Made by a program: the position numbers and the translations under genes. Shown one piece after another: positions 32,933 to 41,970 of a stretch of 64,000 nt of DNA (positions are counted from its first letter, which is position 1; every line of letters begins with the position of its first letter). The DNA is from Klebsiella pneumoniae (GTDB taxonomy: Bacteria; Myxococcota_A; UBA796; SXON01). The stretch is taken from contig CAMAXZ010000001.1 in the NCBI GenBank assembly GCA_945862325.1, positions 124,001 through 188,000 of the forward strand. Reading direction: 5' to 3'. The notes under the pieces were generated by a model that had not been told where the DNA came from, searched no databases, and saw nothing but the letters and a program-made list of their open reading frames with translations.

Positions 32933-33504
32933 CGGCCCTCCGGCGGCACGCAGGCATCGAGGAGCGCGAGGGTCTCCCGGAGCGGCAGGCCCACCACGTT
33001 CGTCCAGCTGCCGACCACGCGATCGACCAGGGCGCCGCCGCCGCCTTGTATGCCGTAGCCGCCCGCCTTGTCGAAGGGCTCGCCGGTGTCGACGTACGCG
33101 TCGATCTCGGCGTCGCTCAGCGGGCGGAAGCGAACCCGCGTCGTGACGGCGATCCTCCGCGGCGCGTCGTGGCCGCACAGGAGCACCACCGCCGTGGTGA
33201 CGCGGTGCTCGACGCCGGAGAGGGCGCGGAGCGTGGCGATCGCCGCGTCGCGATGCGGTGGCTTCCCGAGGACGCGCGCTCCCAAGGCGACCACGGTGTC
33301 CGCCCCGAGGCAGGGCCGGCCGGGGGCGCGCGCGGCCACGGCGCGCGCCTTGTCGGTCGCGACGCGCAGCGCGTAGGCACGTGGACGCTCGCCCGGCCGA
33401 GGCGTCTCGTCGACGTCCGCGGGGATCACGGAGAACGACACGCCGGCCGCGGCGAGCAGCGCGCGTCGGCGCGGGGACGCCGACGCGAGCACGAGGTCGA
33501 TCAC
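32929..33504 (-). CDS. maf: Maf-family nucleotide pyrophosphatase
   Basis: The 191-residue protein has the Maf signature: LVLASASPRRRALL at the N-terminus, a DVDE motif, LGADTVVAL with the catalytic Asp, and AGGYGIQGGG and VVGLPL near the end. Maf/YhdE/YceF proteins hydrolyse non-canonical or canonical nucleoside triphosphates to monophosphates and are linked to septum formation. GTG 33504 is the natural start, overlapping the thioesterase stop (GTGA); the same frame is open upstream but that is antisense sequence. Four-base overlap with the yggS-like gene follows. Confidence 0.9.
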   Translation of the reverse strand: MIDLVLASASPRRRALLAAAGVSFSVIPADVDETPRPGERPRAYALRVATDKARAVAARAPGRPCLGADTVVALGARVLGKPPHRDAAIATLRALSGVEHRVTTAVVLLCGHDAPRRIAVTTRVRFRPLSDAEIDAYVDTGEPFDKAGGYGIQGGGGALVDRVVGSWTNVVGLPLRETLALLDACVPPEGR

Positions 33505-33995
33505 CGGCGTCGCTCGTCGCGGAGCTGACGGTGGGCGAGACGCGCCGCCTTGCGGAGCTCGGCCTCCGCCGCGCGACGGAGCTCTTCGGGGGTCTCCGGC
33601 GCGAGGCGCGGCACGCCCGTGGGGCGACCGTTCGCGTCGAGCGCGACGAACGTGGTGTACGCGCTTGCGGTGTGCGTCACCACCCCGGTGAGGGGGTCCT
33701 CTCCCTCCACCCGCACGCCGACCTCCATCGATCGGCCCCACGCGGCGTTCACCGAGGCCCGGAAGATCGCGATGTGGCCTCGCTGGATGGGGTTGAGGAA
33801 GTGAAGCTCGTCGATCGAGGCGGTCACCACCTGCCGGCGACAGAAGCGCTGCGCCGCGATGGCCGCGCACATGTCGATCCACGCCGCGACCTGACCGCCG
33901 AAGATCGTCCCGAGCGCGTTGGTGTACTGCGGCAGGACGATCTGGGTGAGCTCGACGCGGGTCGCCGCGACGCTGACCTCCGGGGGGTGGCCCAT
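33501..33995 (-). CDS. Acyl-CoA thioesterase, hotdog fold (YciA/BACH-like)
   Basis: The 164-residue hotdog-fold enzyme has the family motif GTIFGGQVAAWIDMCAAIAA around the hotdog helix, followed by DELHFLNPIQRGHIAIFRA and GRSMEVGVRVEGED. Such enzymes hydrolyse acyl-CoA in the cytoplasm to free acid and CoA. A highly charged C-terminal helix (PEELRRAAEAELRKAARL) is typical of the class. It is placed between the beta-rich secreted protein (adjacent stop) and maf (4-base overlap). Confidence 0.88.
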   Translation of the reverse strand: MGHPPEVSVAATRVELTQIVLPQYTNALGTIFGGQVAAWIDMCAAIAAQRFCRRQVVTASIDELHFLNPIQRGHIAIFRASVNAAWGRSMEVGVRVEGEDPLTGVVTHTASAYTTFVALDANGRPTGVPRLAPETPEELRRAAEAELRKAARLAHRQLRDERRR

Positions 33996-34481
33996 CTACT
34001 TCTTGACGAACCAGGCGCTGATCTCGACGCCGCCGCCGTAGGCCAGGCCCACGTCGCCGGTGACGAGGTTCGACGCGCCGATCGTCGGCACGACGTACAC
34101 GCCGAAGCCCATTCCCTGCTTGATCTCGGCGCCGATGCGGGCCTTCGCCACGATGTTGAAGCCCACGGTCTCGAACCCGCTGTCGGCGAACAGCCGCGCG
34201 CCGATGCCCGGCATCAGCACGCCCTCGACGTCCTGCGCGACCTTGCGCTTGACCACGACGTTCGTGACGTCGACGCCGGTGTTCACCACCTTGTTGGGCA
34301 GCCCGCCGATCAGGTCGAGCAGGTGCACCTGCACGAGCCAGCCGCCGGCCCGGTAGTCGAGCGACGGCGTCCACGTGGTGCCGTCGCTCGTCGCGGACAA
34401 CGTCGCCGTCGTCCCGACGCCGGCCCACGCCGGCGCCGACACCATCGCACCCAACGCCACCACGAGCAGCTTCTTGATCAT
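33996..34481 (-). CDS. Exported beta-rich protein, possible small outer-membrane barrel
   Basis: 161 residues. A classical Sec signal peptide (KKLLVVALGAMVSAPAWA, cleavage after AWA) is followed by alternating hydrophobic/polar strands (GGWLVQVHLLDLIGG, GFGVYVVPTIGASN, LAYGGGVEISAWFVKK) ending in a Phe-containing strand, as in small outer membrane beta-barrels. No family identified. A GGAGAG purine-rich site precedes the ATG. It is the first gene of the operon that continues with thioesterase, maf and yggS-like genes; the stop directly abuts the next ATG. Confidence 0.7.
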   Translation of the reverse strand: MIKKLLVVALGAMVSAPAWAGVGTTATLSATSDGTTWTPSLDYRAGGWLVQVHLLDLIGGLPNKVVNTGVDVTNVVVKRKVAQDVEGVLMPGIGARLFADSGFETVGFNIVAKARIGAEIKQGMGFGVYVVPTIGASNLVTGDVGLAYGGGVEISAWFVKK

Positions 34482-34527
34482 GTCTCTCTCCGTCTCGCGC
34501 CCACTTCAGCACGGAAGGCTGGACATG

Positions 34528-35085
34528 TCAAGGGCTCGCCACGATGGGGCCGCTCCAACGTAGGATCTCGCAGTTCCCGACCGGCGGCCGCGCCCCCGGG
34601 GTCCCGCCGTGCAGCACCGCGAACAGGCCGCGGAGGATGCTGCCGTGCGTCACGACGAGGGTGGGCGTACCGTCGTCCCACCGCCGCAGAGCCGCGCACA
34701 CGCGCCCGACGGCGTCGGCGTGGCTCTCGCCGCCCGGGGGGCCTACGTCCCACGGCGCGAGCCAACGCGCGTGACGGCCGTCCGCCTTCACGAGGTCCCA
34801 CGGTTCGCGCTGCAGCACGCCCATGTGGCGCTCGCGGAGGTCCGCGACGACGTGTGTGGGGAGCGGCGGACCGCCGCGCGCCTCGAGGGCGAGGGCCGCG
34901 GTGTCCAGGGTGCGCTGAGCGTCGCTCACGAGGCATCGGCCCAACGCCGCTTCGCGCAGGGCGACGCCGGCCGCCGCGGCCTGCGCGCGCCCGCGCTCGG
35001 TCAGGGGCACCTCCTGCCAGCCGGAGAGCCAACCACCGACGTTGGCGGTCGACTCTCCGTGACGCAGGAAGATCCAGTGGGTCAC
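34528..35085 (-). CDS. Histidine phosphatase family (phosphoglycerate-mutase-like) protein
   Basis: The 185-residue protein has the RHG motif at the start (WIFLRHGESTANVGGWLSG), SDAQRTLDTA, an acidic loop before GVLQREP, and the second catalytic His in LVVTHGSILRG. This is the phosphohistidine-intermediate phosphatase fold; substrates may be sugar phosphates or similar. GTG 35085 overlaps the stop of the glutamate dehydrogenase gene (GTGA) and is immediately followed by conserved sequence. It is the downstream partner in a two-gene operon. Confidence 0.88.
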   Translation of the reverse strand: MTHWIFLRHGESTANVGGWLSGWQEVPLTERGRAQAAAAGVALREAALGRCLVSDAQRTLDTAALALEARGGPPLPTHVVADLRERHMGVLQREPWDLVKADGRHARWLAPWDVGPPGGESHADAVGRVCAALRRWDDGTPTLVVTHGSILRGLFAVLHGGTPGARPPVGNCEILRWSGPIVASP

Positions 35086-38000
35086 GCGCGGGCGATCGCC
35101 GCGCGGACCTGCTGCTCGCCGACGAGGAGGGACGCGACGTCCGGGTTCTCCCCGACGATCTGCTCGACGATGCGCGCGGCCTCGCGGAGGCGACCGGTGG
35201 CGAGCGACGCCGCGGCCTGGTCGACGCCGAGCCCGAGCTCCGCGCCGATCTCCGTGCGGATCGCCACCTCGCGGAGGAGCGCGACGTAGCGGAGGCGCAG
35301 GATGCCGAGCGCCACCGGGTCCCAACGGCCCTCGCCGCGCCGGTGCGCGATGCTGCGCAGCGTGGGCAGGAGCCGGCTCGCGACGCCGACCGCCTGATAG
35401 CGGACCGCGGCGTCGTGCAGGGACTCGTTGCGCGCCGTGGCGACCGCCGCGACCTCGCTCGCGAGGGCGACATCACGGCAGAGCACGATGCGCGCCGCGG
35501 TGTCGGACGGGATGCCCCGCCCTTCGTACTCGCCGACGAGGGCGGTGGCGGCCGCCGCGTCGGCGGTGCTGCGCGTGGCCGCGATGGCGTCGAGCGCCGC
35601 GACGAAGCGCGCACGATCTTCGCCGTACCAGCCGGCGCTGCCCGGCGCGAGCCAGGACGCGACGAGCTCGGTGAGCGCGTCGGTGAACTGCGTCCACGCG
35701 GAGTAGGCCGCCTCGGGGCGGACCTTCGCCGCGATGAGCGCCTGCTTCACGGACTTGCCTTCGGTGATGTCCACCGCCGCGAGCCACGCGCCCGCGACGC
35801 GGGACGCGCTCGCGCCGGTGAGGTCCATGAACAGCGGGAAGTACGTGGCGCCGGCGTCGGTCGCGACCTGGGTGAGCGTCACGGTCATGCCGATCGCCTT
35901 CGCGAGCATGTGATTCGGCAGGTCGGCCGCGAAGCCCGCGCGCACCGCGGTGGGGAAGTACTCGGTGAGGATCTGGTCGAAGCCCGGGATCGCCGAGGCG
36001 TCTTCCTGCATGAGCATCTTGTACACGTGCATCTTGACGTGGGCCTGGATGATCGCCAGCTCGGGGCGGACGAGGCCCTGGCGGGCCGCGGCGCGGCGCT
36101 TGAGGTCGTCGTCCGACGGGAGCTGCAGGAACGCGCGGGACACGTTGCCGCGGTTGCAGAGCCAGTCGATCGCGCGGCCGAACGGGAAGGGGTCCCGCTG
36201 GCTGCGCACGACGTCGAGCGAGATCAGGCGGCCGTTCGCGTTGTTGTTGTCGAGGACGGACTGGGCGACCTCGTCGGTGAGCGAGCGGAGCAGGTCGTTG
36301 CGCCCGTCCATCGTCAGCCGGCCCTGCGCCACCATGGGCGTCAGGAGGATCTTGAGGTTGACCTCGTGATCGGACGTGTCGACGCCGCCGGAGTTGTCGA
36401 CGAAGTCGGTGTTGAGGCGGCCGCCGGCGAGCGCGTACTCGACGCGGGCCGCCGCCGTCAGGCCGAGGTTCCCACCTTCACCGATGATCTTGCAGCGCAG
36501 ATCGGACGCGCTGACGCGGAGGTCGTCGTTCGGCGGGTCGTTCGCGTCGGCGTTCGTCTCGTTCGTCGCGCGGACGTACGTGCCGATGCCACCGTTCCAC
36601 AGCAGGTCGACGGGCATCTTGAGGATGAGCCGGATGACCTCGTTCGGCGGGAGCTCCTCCGCGAGCGTCCCCAGCATCGCGCGGACCTCGGGCGTCAGGG
36701 CGATGCTCTTCGCCTTGCGGTCGAACACGCCGCCGCCGGCGCTGATGAGCGCGCGGTCGTAGTGCTCCCAGCCCTTCACCTGCTTGAAGAGCCGCATGCG
36801 CTCGTCGAAGCTGAGCTCGAGGTCGGGGTTCGGGTCGAGGAAGATGTGGACGTGGTTGAACGCCGCGAGCAGCTTCATCTTCCGCGTCTCGATGACGCCG
36901 TTGCCGAAGACGTCCCCGCCGCAGTCGCCGACGCCGGCGCAGGTGAACACGTCCTTGTCGGCGTCGAGCCCCATCTCGCGGAAGTGGCGCTTCACGAGCA
37001 CCCACCCGCCGCGCGCGGTGATGCCGACCTCCTTGTGGTCGTAGCCGTTGGACCCGCCGGACGCGAAGGCGTCGCCGAGCCAGAAGCCGTAGGACAGCGA
37101 CAGGCGGTTGGCGGTGTCGGAGAGGTGCGCGGTGCCCTTGTCGGCCGCGACCACGAGGTACGGGTCGAAGCCGTCGTGCGGGACGACGCGCGGCGGACGC
37201 GCCGCCTGGCCGTCGACGTAGTTGTCGGTGATGTCGAGCAGGCCGCGGATGAACCACTGGTACAGCTCGTCGCCCTTGCGGCGGCGCTCGGCCGGGTCGT
37301 CGATCGTGTACTTGCAGTAGAAGCCGCCCTTGCTGCCTTCCGGCACGATCACGACGTTCTTCACCATCTGGGTGGTGACGAGGCCGAGCACCTCGGTGCG
37401 GAAGTCGGCGCGGTCGGAGTACCGCAGACCGCCGCGGGCGATGGGTCCGCCGCGGAGGTGCACGCCCTCCATCTCGACGTGGTGCACGTAGATCTCGACC
37501 ATCAGGCGCGGGAGCGGGATGTGCCGGATCTTCGAGTGATCGAACTTGAAGCTCAGGTAGTGGCCGATGCGGTCCGTTCGGTACGCGTTCGTGCGCAGGG
37601 TCGCCTCGACGAGGTTCGTGAGGGTGCGGAGCACGAAGTCTTCGTCGGTGGTGCGGATGCGCAGCAGCGCGTCGTGCACGCGGGCCTCGGCGGCGCCGAT
37701 GGCGGCGGCCCGGTCGCCCGTGAGGTCCGGGTCGAACTTCGCGTGGAAGTACGCGACGACGGCGGAGACGCAGTCGGCCTGGTTCAGGAGGATCTCCTGG
37801 ACGCGGGCGATGGGGTGACGGAGGCCGAGCTGGCGGGCGTACCCGATGTACGCGCGGAGGGTGTCGACCTCGACCCACGTGAGGTCGGCGCGCAGGACGA
37901 GGCGATTGTACGCGTCCGACGCCATCTTGCGCTGGAACACGGCCTCGATGCCGGCCACGAGCTTGTCGCCGCGGGCGAGCAGGGCTTCACGGTCGACCCC

Positions 38001-39704
38001 GGCGACCCGGGCGATGCGGAAGGTGTCGATGTTCTGGACCGGGCCGCCGCGGCCGACCACGCGCGTGGCGTACTGGTCGCTGATGACGAGCCCGAAGTTG
38101 TCGAGGACCGGCATCAGGTCGGTGAGGAGGATGTCGGTGGACTCGTACACGCGGAGCACGACGTGGTCGCTCTCCTCGAACACGCGCGCGAGGGTGCGCC
38201 CGGACTGCCGGCTGCGCTCGAGGAACTCGATGTCCACGGCGCAGGACTCCGCGGGCGCGGTCTCGGCGTAGGAGGCGGGGAAGGCGCGTGCGTAACGGTC
38301 GAGCACCTCCGCGGCGCGGTCTCCGAAGTGGGACGCGATCGCCCCGGCGATGCGCTCGGCGAAGTCGGTCGTGAGCTCGACGACGAACTGCTGGAGCCGC
38401 TCGGTGACCGTGGGCGAGAGCGTCCGCGTGCCGGTCTGGTAGATCTGGAGCATCGCCGTCTCGAAACGGCCGGCGAACAGGCGCGAGTCGGTGTAGGACG
38501 CGCCGGTCAGGCGACCGAGGTAGTTCACCACGCGGGTGCGGACCTCGTCGGAGTAGCGGCGCTCGGGGATCGCGATGAGCGTGAAGGTCGTCGCGCCGTT
38601 GTCGGCCTGCGACACGTGCACGCGTGCCACCTGGTCCTGCTCGGCGTCGAACACGCGGTCGAGCACGGCGCGGATCTGCTCGTGGCTCGCCGAGAACAGC
38701 CACTCGGTGGGGAGGGAGTCGAAGATGTTGGCGAGGCCACGGTAGCGGTAGCTGTTCGGGCGCTGGCGCGTCTCGGAGAGCACGAGCGCGAGGGTGCGGC
38801 GGAGGATCGGGAGGTTGCGACACGGCTGCGTCAGGGCGCGGTGCGTGAACATCCCGCGGATGACGACGGTGTGGGCCCCGTCCGCGACGCGGATCTCGTC
38901 GATTCGGCCCGCGCGGTGCACGGGCGCGTCGTGGGCGCCCTTGCGGATCTGCACGCAGCGCTCGACGGCGCCGGACTCGGCGAGCGGCCAGACCGCGTAG
39001 CCGTCGAGGCGATCCGCGCCGAGGCAGAGGTCCCCGCCGGTGATGCCGACGAACACGAAGTTCTCTTCGAGGAGCCAGGTCAGGAAGTCGGCGGCCTCGC
39101 GCGCATCGGGGCCCGCGGACGAACCGCCGACGCGCTCGGACAGCGCGGCGACGGCGCTGGTCATGGCGTCGAAGTCGGCGACCATCGCGCGCGCCACGCC
39201 GAGGCGCTCGCGCAGGTCGGACTCGACGGCGGGCGCGCTCGTCGGGTCGACGCCCTTGGCCTCGAAGCGCAGGACGGACTCGACGTGCCCGTCGGCGTCC
39301 GCCGTCACGCGGCCGTGGTCGCCCGCGCGGGAGACGCGCAAGGCCACGTGCGCCCCGCCGACGTGCGCCGCGCCGCGCGCGCGGAGGGCGGCGCGGAGGG
39401 TGTCGACGATGAACGGCTGGTCGATCATGACGGAGCGGACGACGACGCCGCTGTCTCCGACCGTGACGGAGACGTTCGGCTCGGCGCCGGAGGCCGTGCG
39501 GAAGAAGCGCCAGAGGTCGAGGAGGTCGCCGGCGAAGGCGTCCGCCGTCGCGTCGGTCAGGGTGTTCGTCGGGACCTGCGCCACCGCGCCGGCCGCGAAC
39601 GAAGTGAACTCCTCCGCTTCCGCCGCGGCGAGCGCGCCGGCGACGAGGTGGACGGCTTCGGTGATGCGGGCGACGGTCTCGGCACGTAGCGGATGATTCG
39701 GCAC
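35082..39704 (-). CDS. NAD-dependent glutamate dehydrogenase, large (180-kDa) type
   Basis: The 1540-residue protein is a large, Myxococcus/Streptomyces/Pseudomonas-type NAD-GDH. It has a long N-terminal ACT-like and helical region, then a catalytic core with GGPIARGGLRYSDR, EGSKGGFYCKY (substrate lysine), VAADKGTAHLSD, CAGVGDCGGDVFGNGV for NAD binding, IGEGGNLGLT and a helical C-terminal domain. It oxidises glutamate to 2-oxoglutarate and ammonia, with catabolic use of amino acids. GTG 39704 is supported by CCGGAG five bases upstream; the frame stays open further upstream only as antisense of the next gene. Length is normal. The gene's opposite strand is almost stop-free, a G+C artefact. Confidence 0.95.
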   Translation of the reverse strand: MPNHPLRAETVARITEAVHLVAGALAAAEAEEFTSFAAGAVAQVPTNTLTDATADAFAGDLLDLWRFFRTASGAEPNVSVTVGDSGVVVRSVMIDQPFIVDTLRAALRARGAAHVGGAHVALRVSRAGDHGRVTADADGHVESVLRFEAKGVDPTSAPAVESDLRERLGVARAMVADFDAMTSAVAALSERVGGSSAGPDAREAADFLTWLLEENFVFVGITGGDLCLGADRLDGYAVWPLAESGAVERCVQIRKGAHDAPVHRAGRIDEIRVADGAHTVVIRGMFTHRALTQPCRNLPILRRTLALVLSETRQRPNSYRYRGLANIFDSLPTEWLFSASHEQIRAVLDRVFDAEQDQVARVHVSQADNGATTFTLIAIPERRYSDEVRTRVVNYLGRLTGASYTDSRLFAGRFETAMLQIYQTGTRTLSPTVTERLQQFVVELTTDFAERIAGAIASHFGDRAAEVLDRYARAFPASYAETAPAESCAVDIEFLERSRQSGRTLARVFEESDHVVLRVYESTDILLTDLMPVLDNFGLVISDQYATRVVGRGGPVQNIDTFRIARVAGVDREALLARGDKLVAGIEAVFQRKMASDAYNRLVLRADLTWVEVDTLRAYIGYARQLGLRHPIARVQEILLNQADCVSAVVAYFHAKFDPDLTGDRAAAIGAAEARVHDALLRIRTTDEDFVLRTLTNLVEATLRTNAYRTDRIGHYLSFKFDHSKIRHIPLPRLMVEIYVHHVEMEGVHLRGGPIARGGLRYSDRADFRTEVLGLVTTQMVKNVVIVPEGSKGGFYCKYTIDDPAERRRKGDELYQWFIRGLLDITDNYVDGQAARPPRVVPHDGFDPYLVVAADKGTAHLSDTANRLSLSYGFWLGDAFASGGSNGYDHKEVGITARGGWVLVKRHFREMGLDADKDVFTCAGVGDCGGDVFGNGVIETRKMKLLAAFNHVHIFLDPNPDLELSFDERMRLFKQVKGWEHYDRALISAGGGVFDRKAKSIALTPEVRAMLGTLAEELPPNEVIRLILKMPVDLLWNGGIGTYVRATNETNADANDPPNDDLRVSASDLRCKIIGEGGNLGLTAAARVEYALAGGRLNTDFVDNSGGVDTSDHEVNLKILLTPMVAQGRLTMDGRNDLLRSLTDEVAQSVLDNNNANGRLISLDVVRSQRDPFPFGRAIDWLCNRGNVSRAFLQLPSDDDLKRRAAARQGLVRPELAIIQAHVKMHVYKMLMQEDASAIPGFDQILTEYFPTAVRAGFAADLPNHMLAKAIGMTVTLTQVATDAGATYFPLFMDLTGASASRVAGAWLAAVDITEGKSVKQALIAAKVRPEAAYSAWTQFTDALTELVASWLAPGSAGWYGEDRARFVAALDAIAATRSTADAAAATALVGEYEGRGIPSDTAARIVLCRDVALASEVAAVATARNESLHDAAVRYQAVGVASRLLPTLRSIAHRRGEGRWDPVALGILRLRYVALLREVAIRTEIGAELGLGVDQAAASLATGRLREAARIVEQIVGENPDVASLLVGEQQVRAAIARA

Positions 39705-39765
39705 GGATGCTCCGGTTGCGCGCGGGGGCCCTAACGAGCGCGAGGGCCACACGGGAGGGCGCTCG

Positions 39766-40623
39766 TCACGGAGCCGCGCGCACCCGCACCGTGGAGCCGG
39801 TGAGCTCCAACGCGGCGAGGTGGCGCCCGTAGTGGGCCGAGATGCCGGTGTCGATCGCCCAGAGCCGGCCGTCGCAGCGGGCCAACGGGACGCCGGCGCG
39901 CTGCGTCGTGTGCCCGACCACCATGCGCGTTGCGCCCATCGCGGCGAGGGACTCGCCGAGGGCCGCGCACGCCGCTGGCTCGTCGTCCAGGACGAACGCC
40001 CGATTCCAGAGCGGGCCATCGGGGCCGAGCACAGGGTCGCCCGGGGCGTCGATCGCGGCGCGCACCCGCGTGTTGATCGCGTCGACGCCGACCGCGGCCC
40101 ACCGCGCGTCGACCCCGCCGTGGACGAACACGGTGCCGTCGATGGTCGCCACGGCGTCGAGGCCCCGGAGCCAGGCCCCGTCCTCGCCATCGGGGGCGAA
40201 GGCCCGACGGCGCGCGTCCGCGCCCCCGTAGCCGTCGAGGTCCGCGGCGCTGACGTAGCGCCAGTCGCCTTGGAGGTTCATGACCTCGTGGTTGCCGAGC
40301 AGCGGGACCACCGCGCCCCCGGCGGCGCGCGCCTCGGCCTGGAGGCGGCGGAGCAGCGCGAGGACGCCGCGGCTGTCGGGCCCGCGGTCCGTCGTGTCCC
40401 CGGTCTGCACGAGACGGGCTTCCCCGCCGATCCACGCGCCGTCTTCATCCACGAGCCCGACGAGGCGGAGCGTGGCGAGCGCGGCATCGAGGTCGCCGTG
40501 GAGGTCGCCCACCGCGACGACGCGCGTGTTCGACCCGGGCGACGTCTCCGCGGGCGCCGCCGGAGGCGCGGGGGTGGAGACGGCGGCGGGCACGGCGCAA
40601 GCGACGAGGAGGACGAGGGGCAT
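39766..40623 (-). CDS. Metallophosphoesterase lipoprotein (Shewanella-like PPP phosphatase)
   Basis: The 285-residue protein begins with a lipobox signal (LVLLVAC) and a Pro/Ala linker, followed by the metallophosphoesterase motifs GDLHG, GDTTDRG, GNHEVMN, a His in VHGG and a late VVGHTTQ. These are the dinuclear metal ligands of the PPP-type phosphatases (Shelphs). The signal suggests phosphatase activity on the periplasmic or outer membrane side. A TAGACG box lies about 9 bases upstream of the ATG on the minus strand. It is divergent from the TldD/PmbA gene. Confidence 0.88.
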   Translation of the reverse strand: MPLVLLVACAVPAAVSTPAPPAAPAETSPGSNTRVVAVGDLHGDLDAALATLRLVGLVDEDGAWIGGEARLVQTGDTTDRGPDSRGVLALLRRLQAEARAAGGAVVPLLGNHEVMNLQGDWRYVSAADLDGYGGADARRRAFAPDGEDGAWLRGLDAVATIDGTVFVHGGVDARWAAVGVDAINTRVRAAIDAPGDPVLGPDGPLWNRAFVLDDEPAACAALGESLAAMGATRMVVGHTTQRAGVPLARCDGRLWAIDTGISAHYGRHLAALELTGSTVRVRAAP

Positions 40624-40685
40624 GTGCGTCGCGTCTATCGGATTGGCCCGCGGCTCGGATACGGTGCGGGCCGTTGGGAGGCCAC

Positions 40686-41930
40686 GTGCAGGACCGCGCC
40701 CGCATCACCGCCCTGCTCGCCCGCGCGCGCGACGGAGGGGCCCGCGCCGCGGAGGCCCTCCGGGTCGAGACGCAGCTCCTCGAGCAGGTCTCGGCGCGCC
40801 GACCGGCGGTGTCGCGCGTCGAGCTCCGGTGGACGGTGCGGGTGTGGGGCGAAGGCGGCCGCGCGGGCACCGGCGCCGCGGAAGACCCGGACGCCGCGCT
40901 CGCCCAGGCGTTCGTGGCGATGAAGGCGGCCGCCCCGAGCGCCGTGGCCGGGCCCGCCGATCGCTACGCGATCCGCGCTGGCGGAAACGGCATCGACGAT
41001 CCGCGCTTCCCGGGCGTGACCGACGCCGATCGCGCGGACATCCTGGTCTCCGCCGAGCGCGCGATGCAGGCGGCGCCCGTGCGGCGTCGCGGCGTTCGGC
41101 TGCGGCAGGGGCGCTCCCGCCGTGCGTGGATGAGCACGCGCGGGGTCGAGGCCGAGGAGCACGGCACCTGCTTCGAGATCTTCGCCGAGGCCGACCTCGG
41201 GGACGTCGAGCTCGATCAGCGGCTGGCGAGCCGGCACTTCGCGGACGTGGCGAGCCTTCCGTTCGGCCCGGAGCTGCGGCGGCGCCTCGATCTCCACGCG
41301 CGCCCCGGGCCGCTGCCCGCCGCGCCGCTGCCGTGGGTCCTGGAGCCGCGCGCCGTGGGCGGCCTCCTTATGTCGCTCGGGGAGGCGTTCGTCGGGGACG
41401 GCCGCACCTTCGTGGACGATCTCCCCGACGGCCGCCTCGCGCCGTCCATCGTCCACGTGACCGACGACCCCGCGCGCTTCGCCGGGCTCCACACCTGCGC
41501 GTTCGACGACCGGGGAGTGCCGCCGATCGCCGTGACGCTCGTCCGGGAGGGGCTGGCGCACGGCCGATACCACGCCCCGGAGGACGCGCGCGACGCCGGG
41601 CTCCGCCCGACCGGGCACTTCCGCGACGGGTGCCTGCGACCGGCGAACCCGGCGTTGCGGCCTGGGTCGCGCACCCGGAACATGATCCTCGCGGAGCTCG
41701 GCGAGCACGTCTCGATCGAGCGGCTCCCCGCGGTCGATCGACGCACCGGCCTCGTGTCGGGCGTCGCGCTCGGGGTGCTCGTGCGCGGCGGCGAGCGCGT
41801 TTCCGGAGTGCGCGTCCCGCTCTCCGAACACGTGACGACGCTCCTGGCGCGCGCGACCGAGGTGGCCGGCGACCAGGAGCGAGTCAACGCGGCGGACGCC
41901 TCGTCCCTGGTGCTCGCGCCGGCGCGATGA
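40686..41930 (+). CDS. TldD/PmbA family metallopeptidase-like protein
   Basis: About 414 residues with the TldD/PmbA two-domain layout: an N-terminal domain with substituted-helix sequence (RVELRWTVRVWGEG), then a beta-rich C-terminal domain with PSIVHVTDDP, CAFDDRGVPPI, NPALRPGSRTRNMIL and VSGVALGVLVRG. TldD and PmbA form a zinc-dependent heterodimeric protease that degrades leader peptides; single homologues like this one have unclear activity. I cannot confirm the HExxxH zinc motif in this protein, so catalysis is uncertain. GTG 40686 is preferred to TTG 40674 because GGGAGG (40677-40682) precedes it. Confidence 0.75.
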   Translation: MQDRARITALLARARDGGARAAEALRVETQLLEQVSARRPAVSRVELRWTVRVWGEGGRAGTGAAEDPDAALAQAFVAMKAAAPSAVAGPADRYAIRAGGNGIDDPRFPGVTDADRADILVSAERAMQAAPVRRRGVRLRQGRSRRAWMSTRGVEAEEHGTCFEIFAEADLGDVELDQRLASRHFADVASLPFGPELRRRLDLHARPGPLPAAPLPWVLEPRAVGGLLMSLGEAFVGDGRTFVDDLPDGRLAPSIVHVTDDPARFAGLHTCAFDDRGVPPIAVTLVREGLAHGRYHAPEDARDAGLRPTGHFRDGCLRPANPALRPGSRTRNMILAELGEHVSIERLPAVDRRTGLVSGVALGVLVRGGERVSGVRVPLSEHVTTLLARATEVAGDQERVNAADASSLVLAPAR

Positions 41931-41970
41931 CCGGCGTCCAACGCGCTGCCGCGCGTGCTACCAGGGCGGC

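Noticed and set aside
33258-39689. A 2143-codon open frame on the plus strand
   Set aside because: It lies antisense to maf, the thioesterase and the whole glutamate dehydrogenase gene. Its sequence is Arg/Ala/Val/Glu-rich with no domain, as expected for the mirror frame of a long G+C-rich gene.
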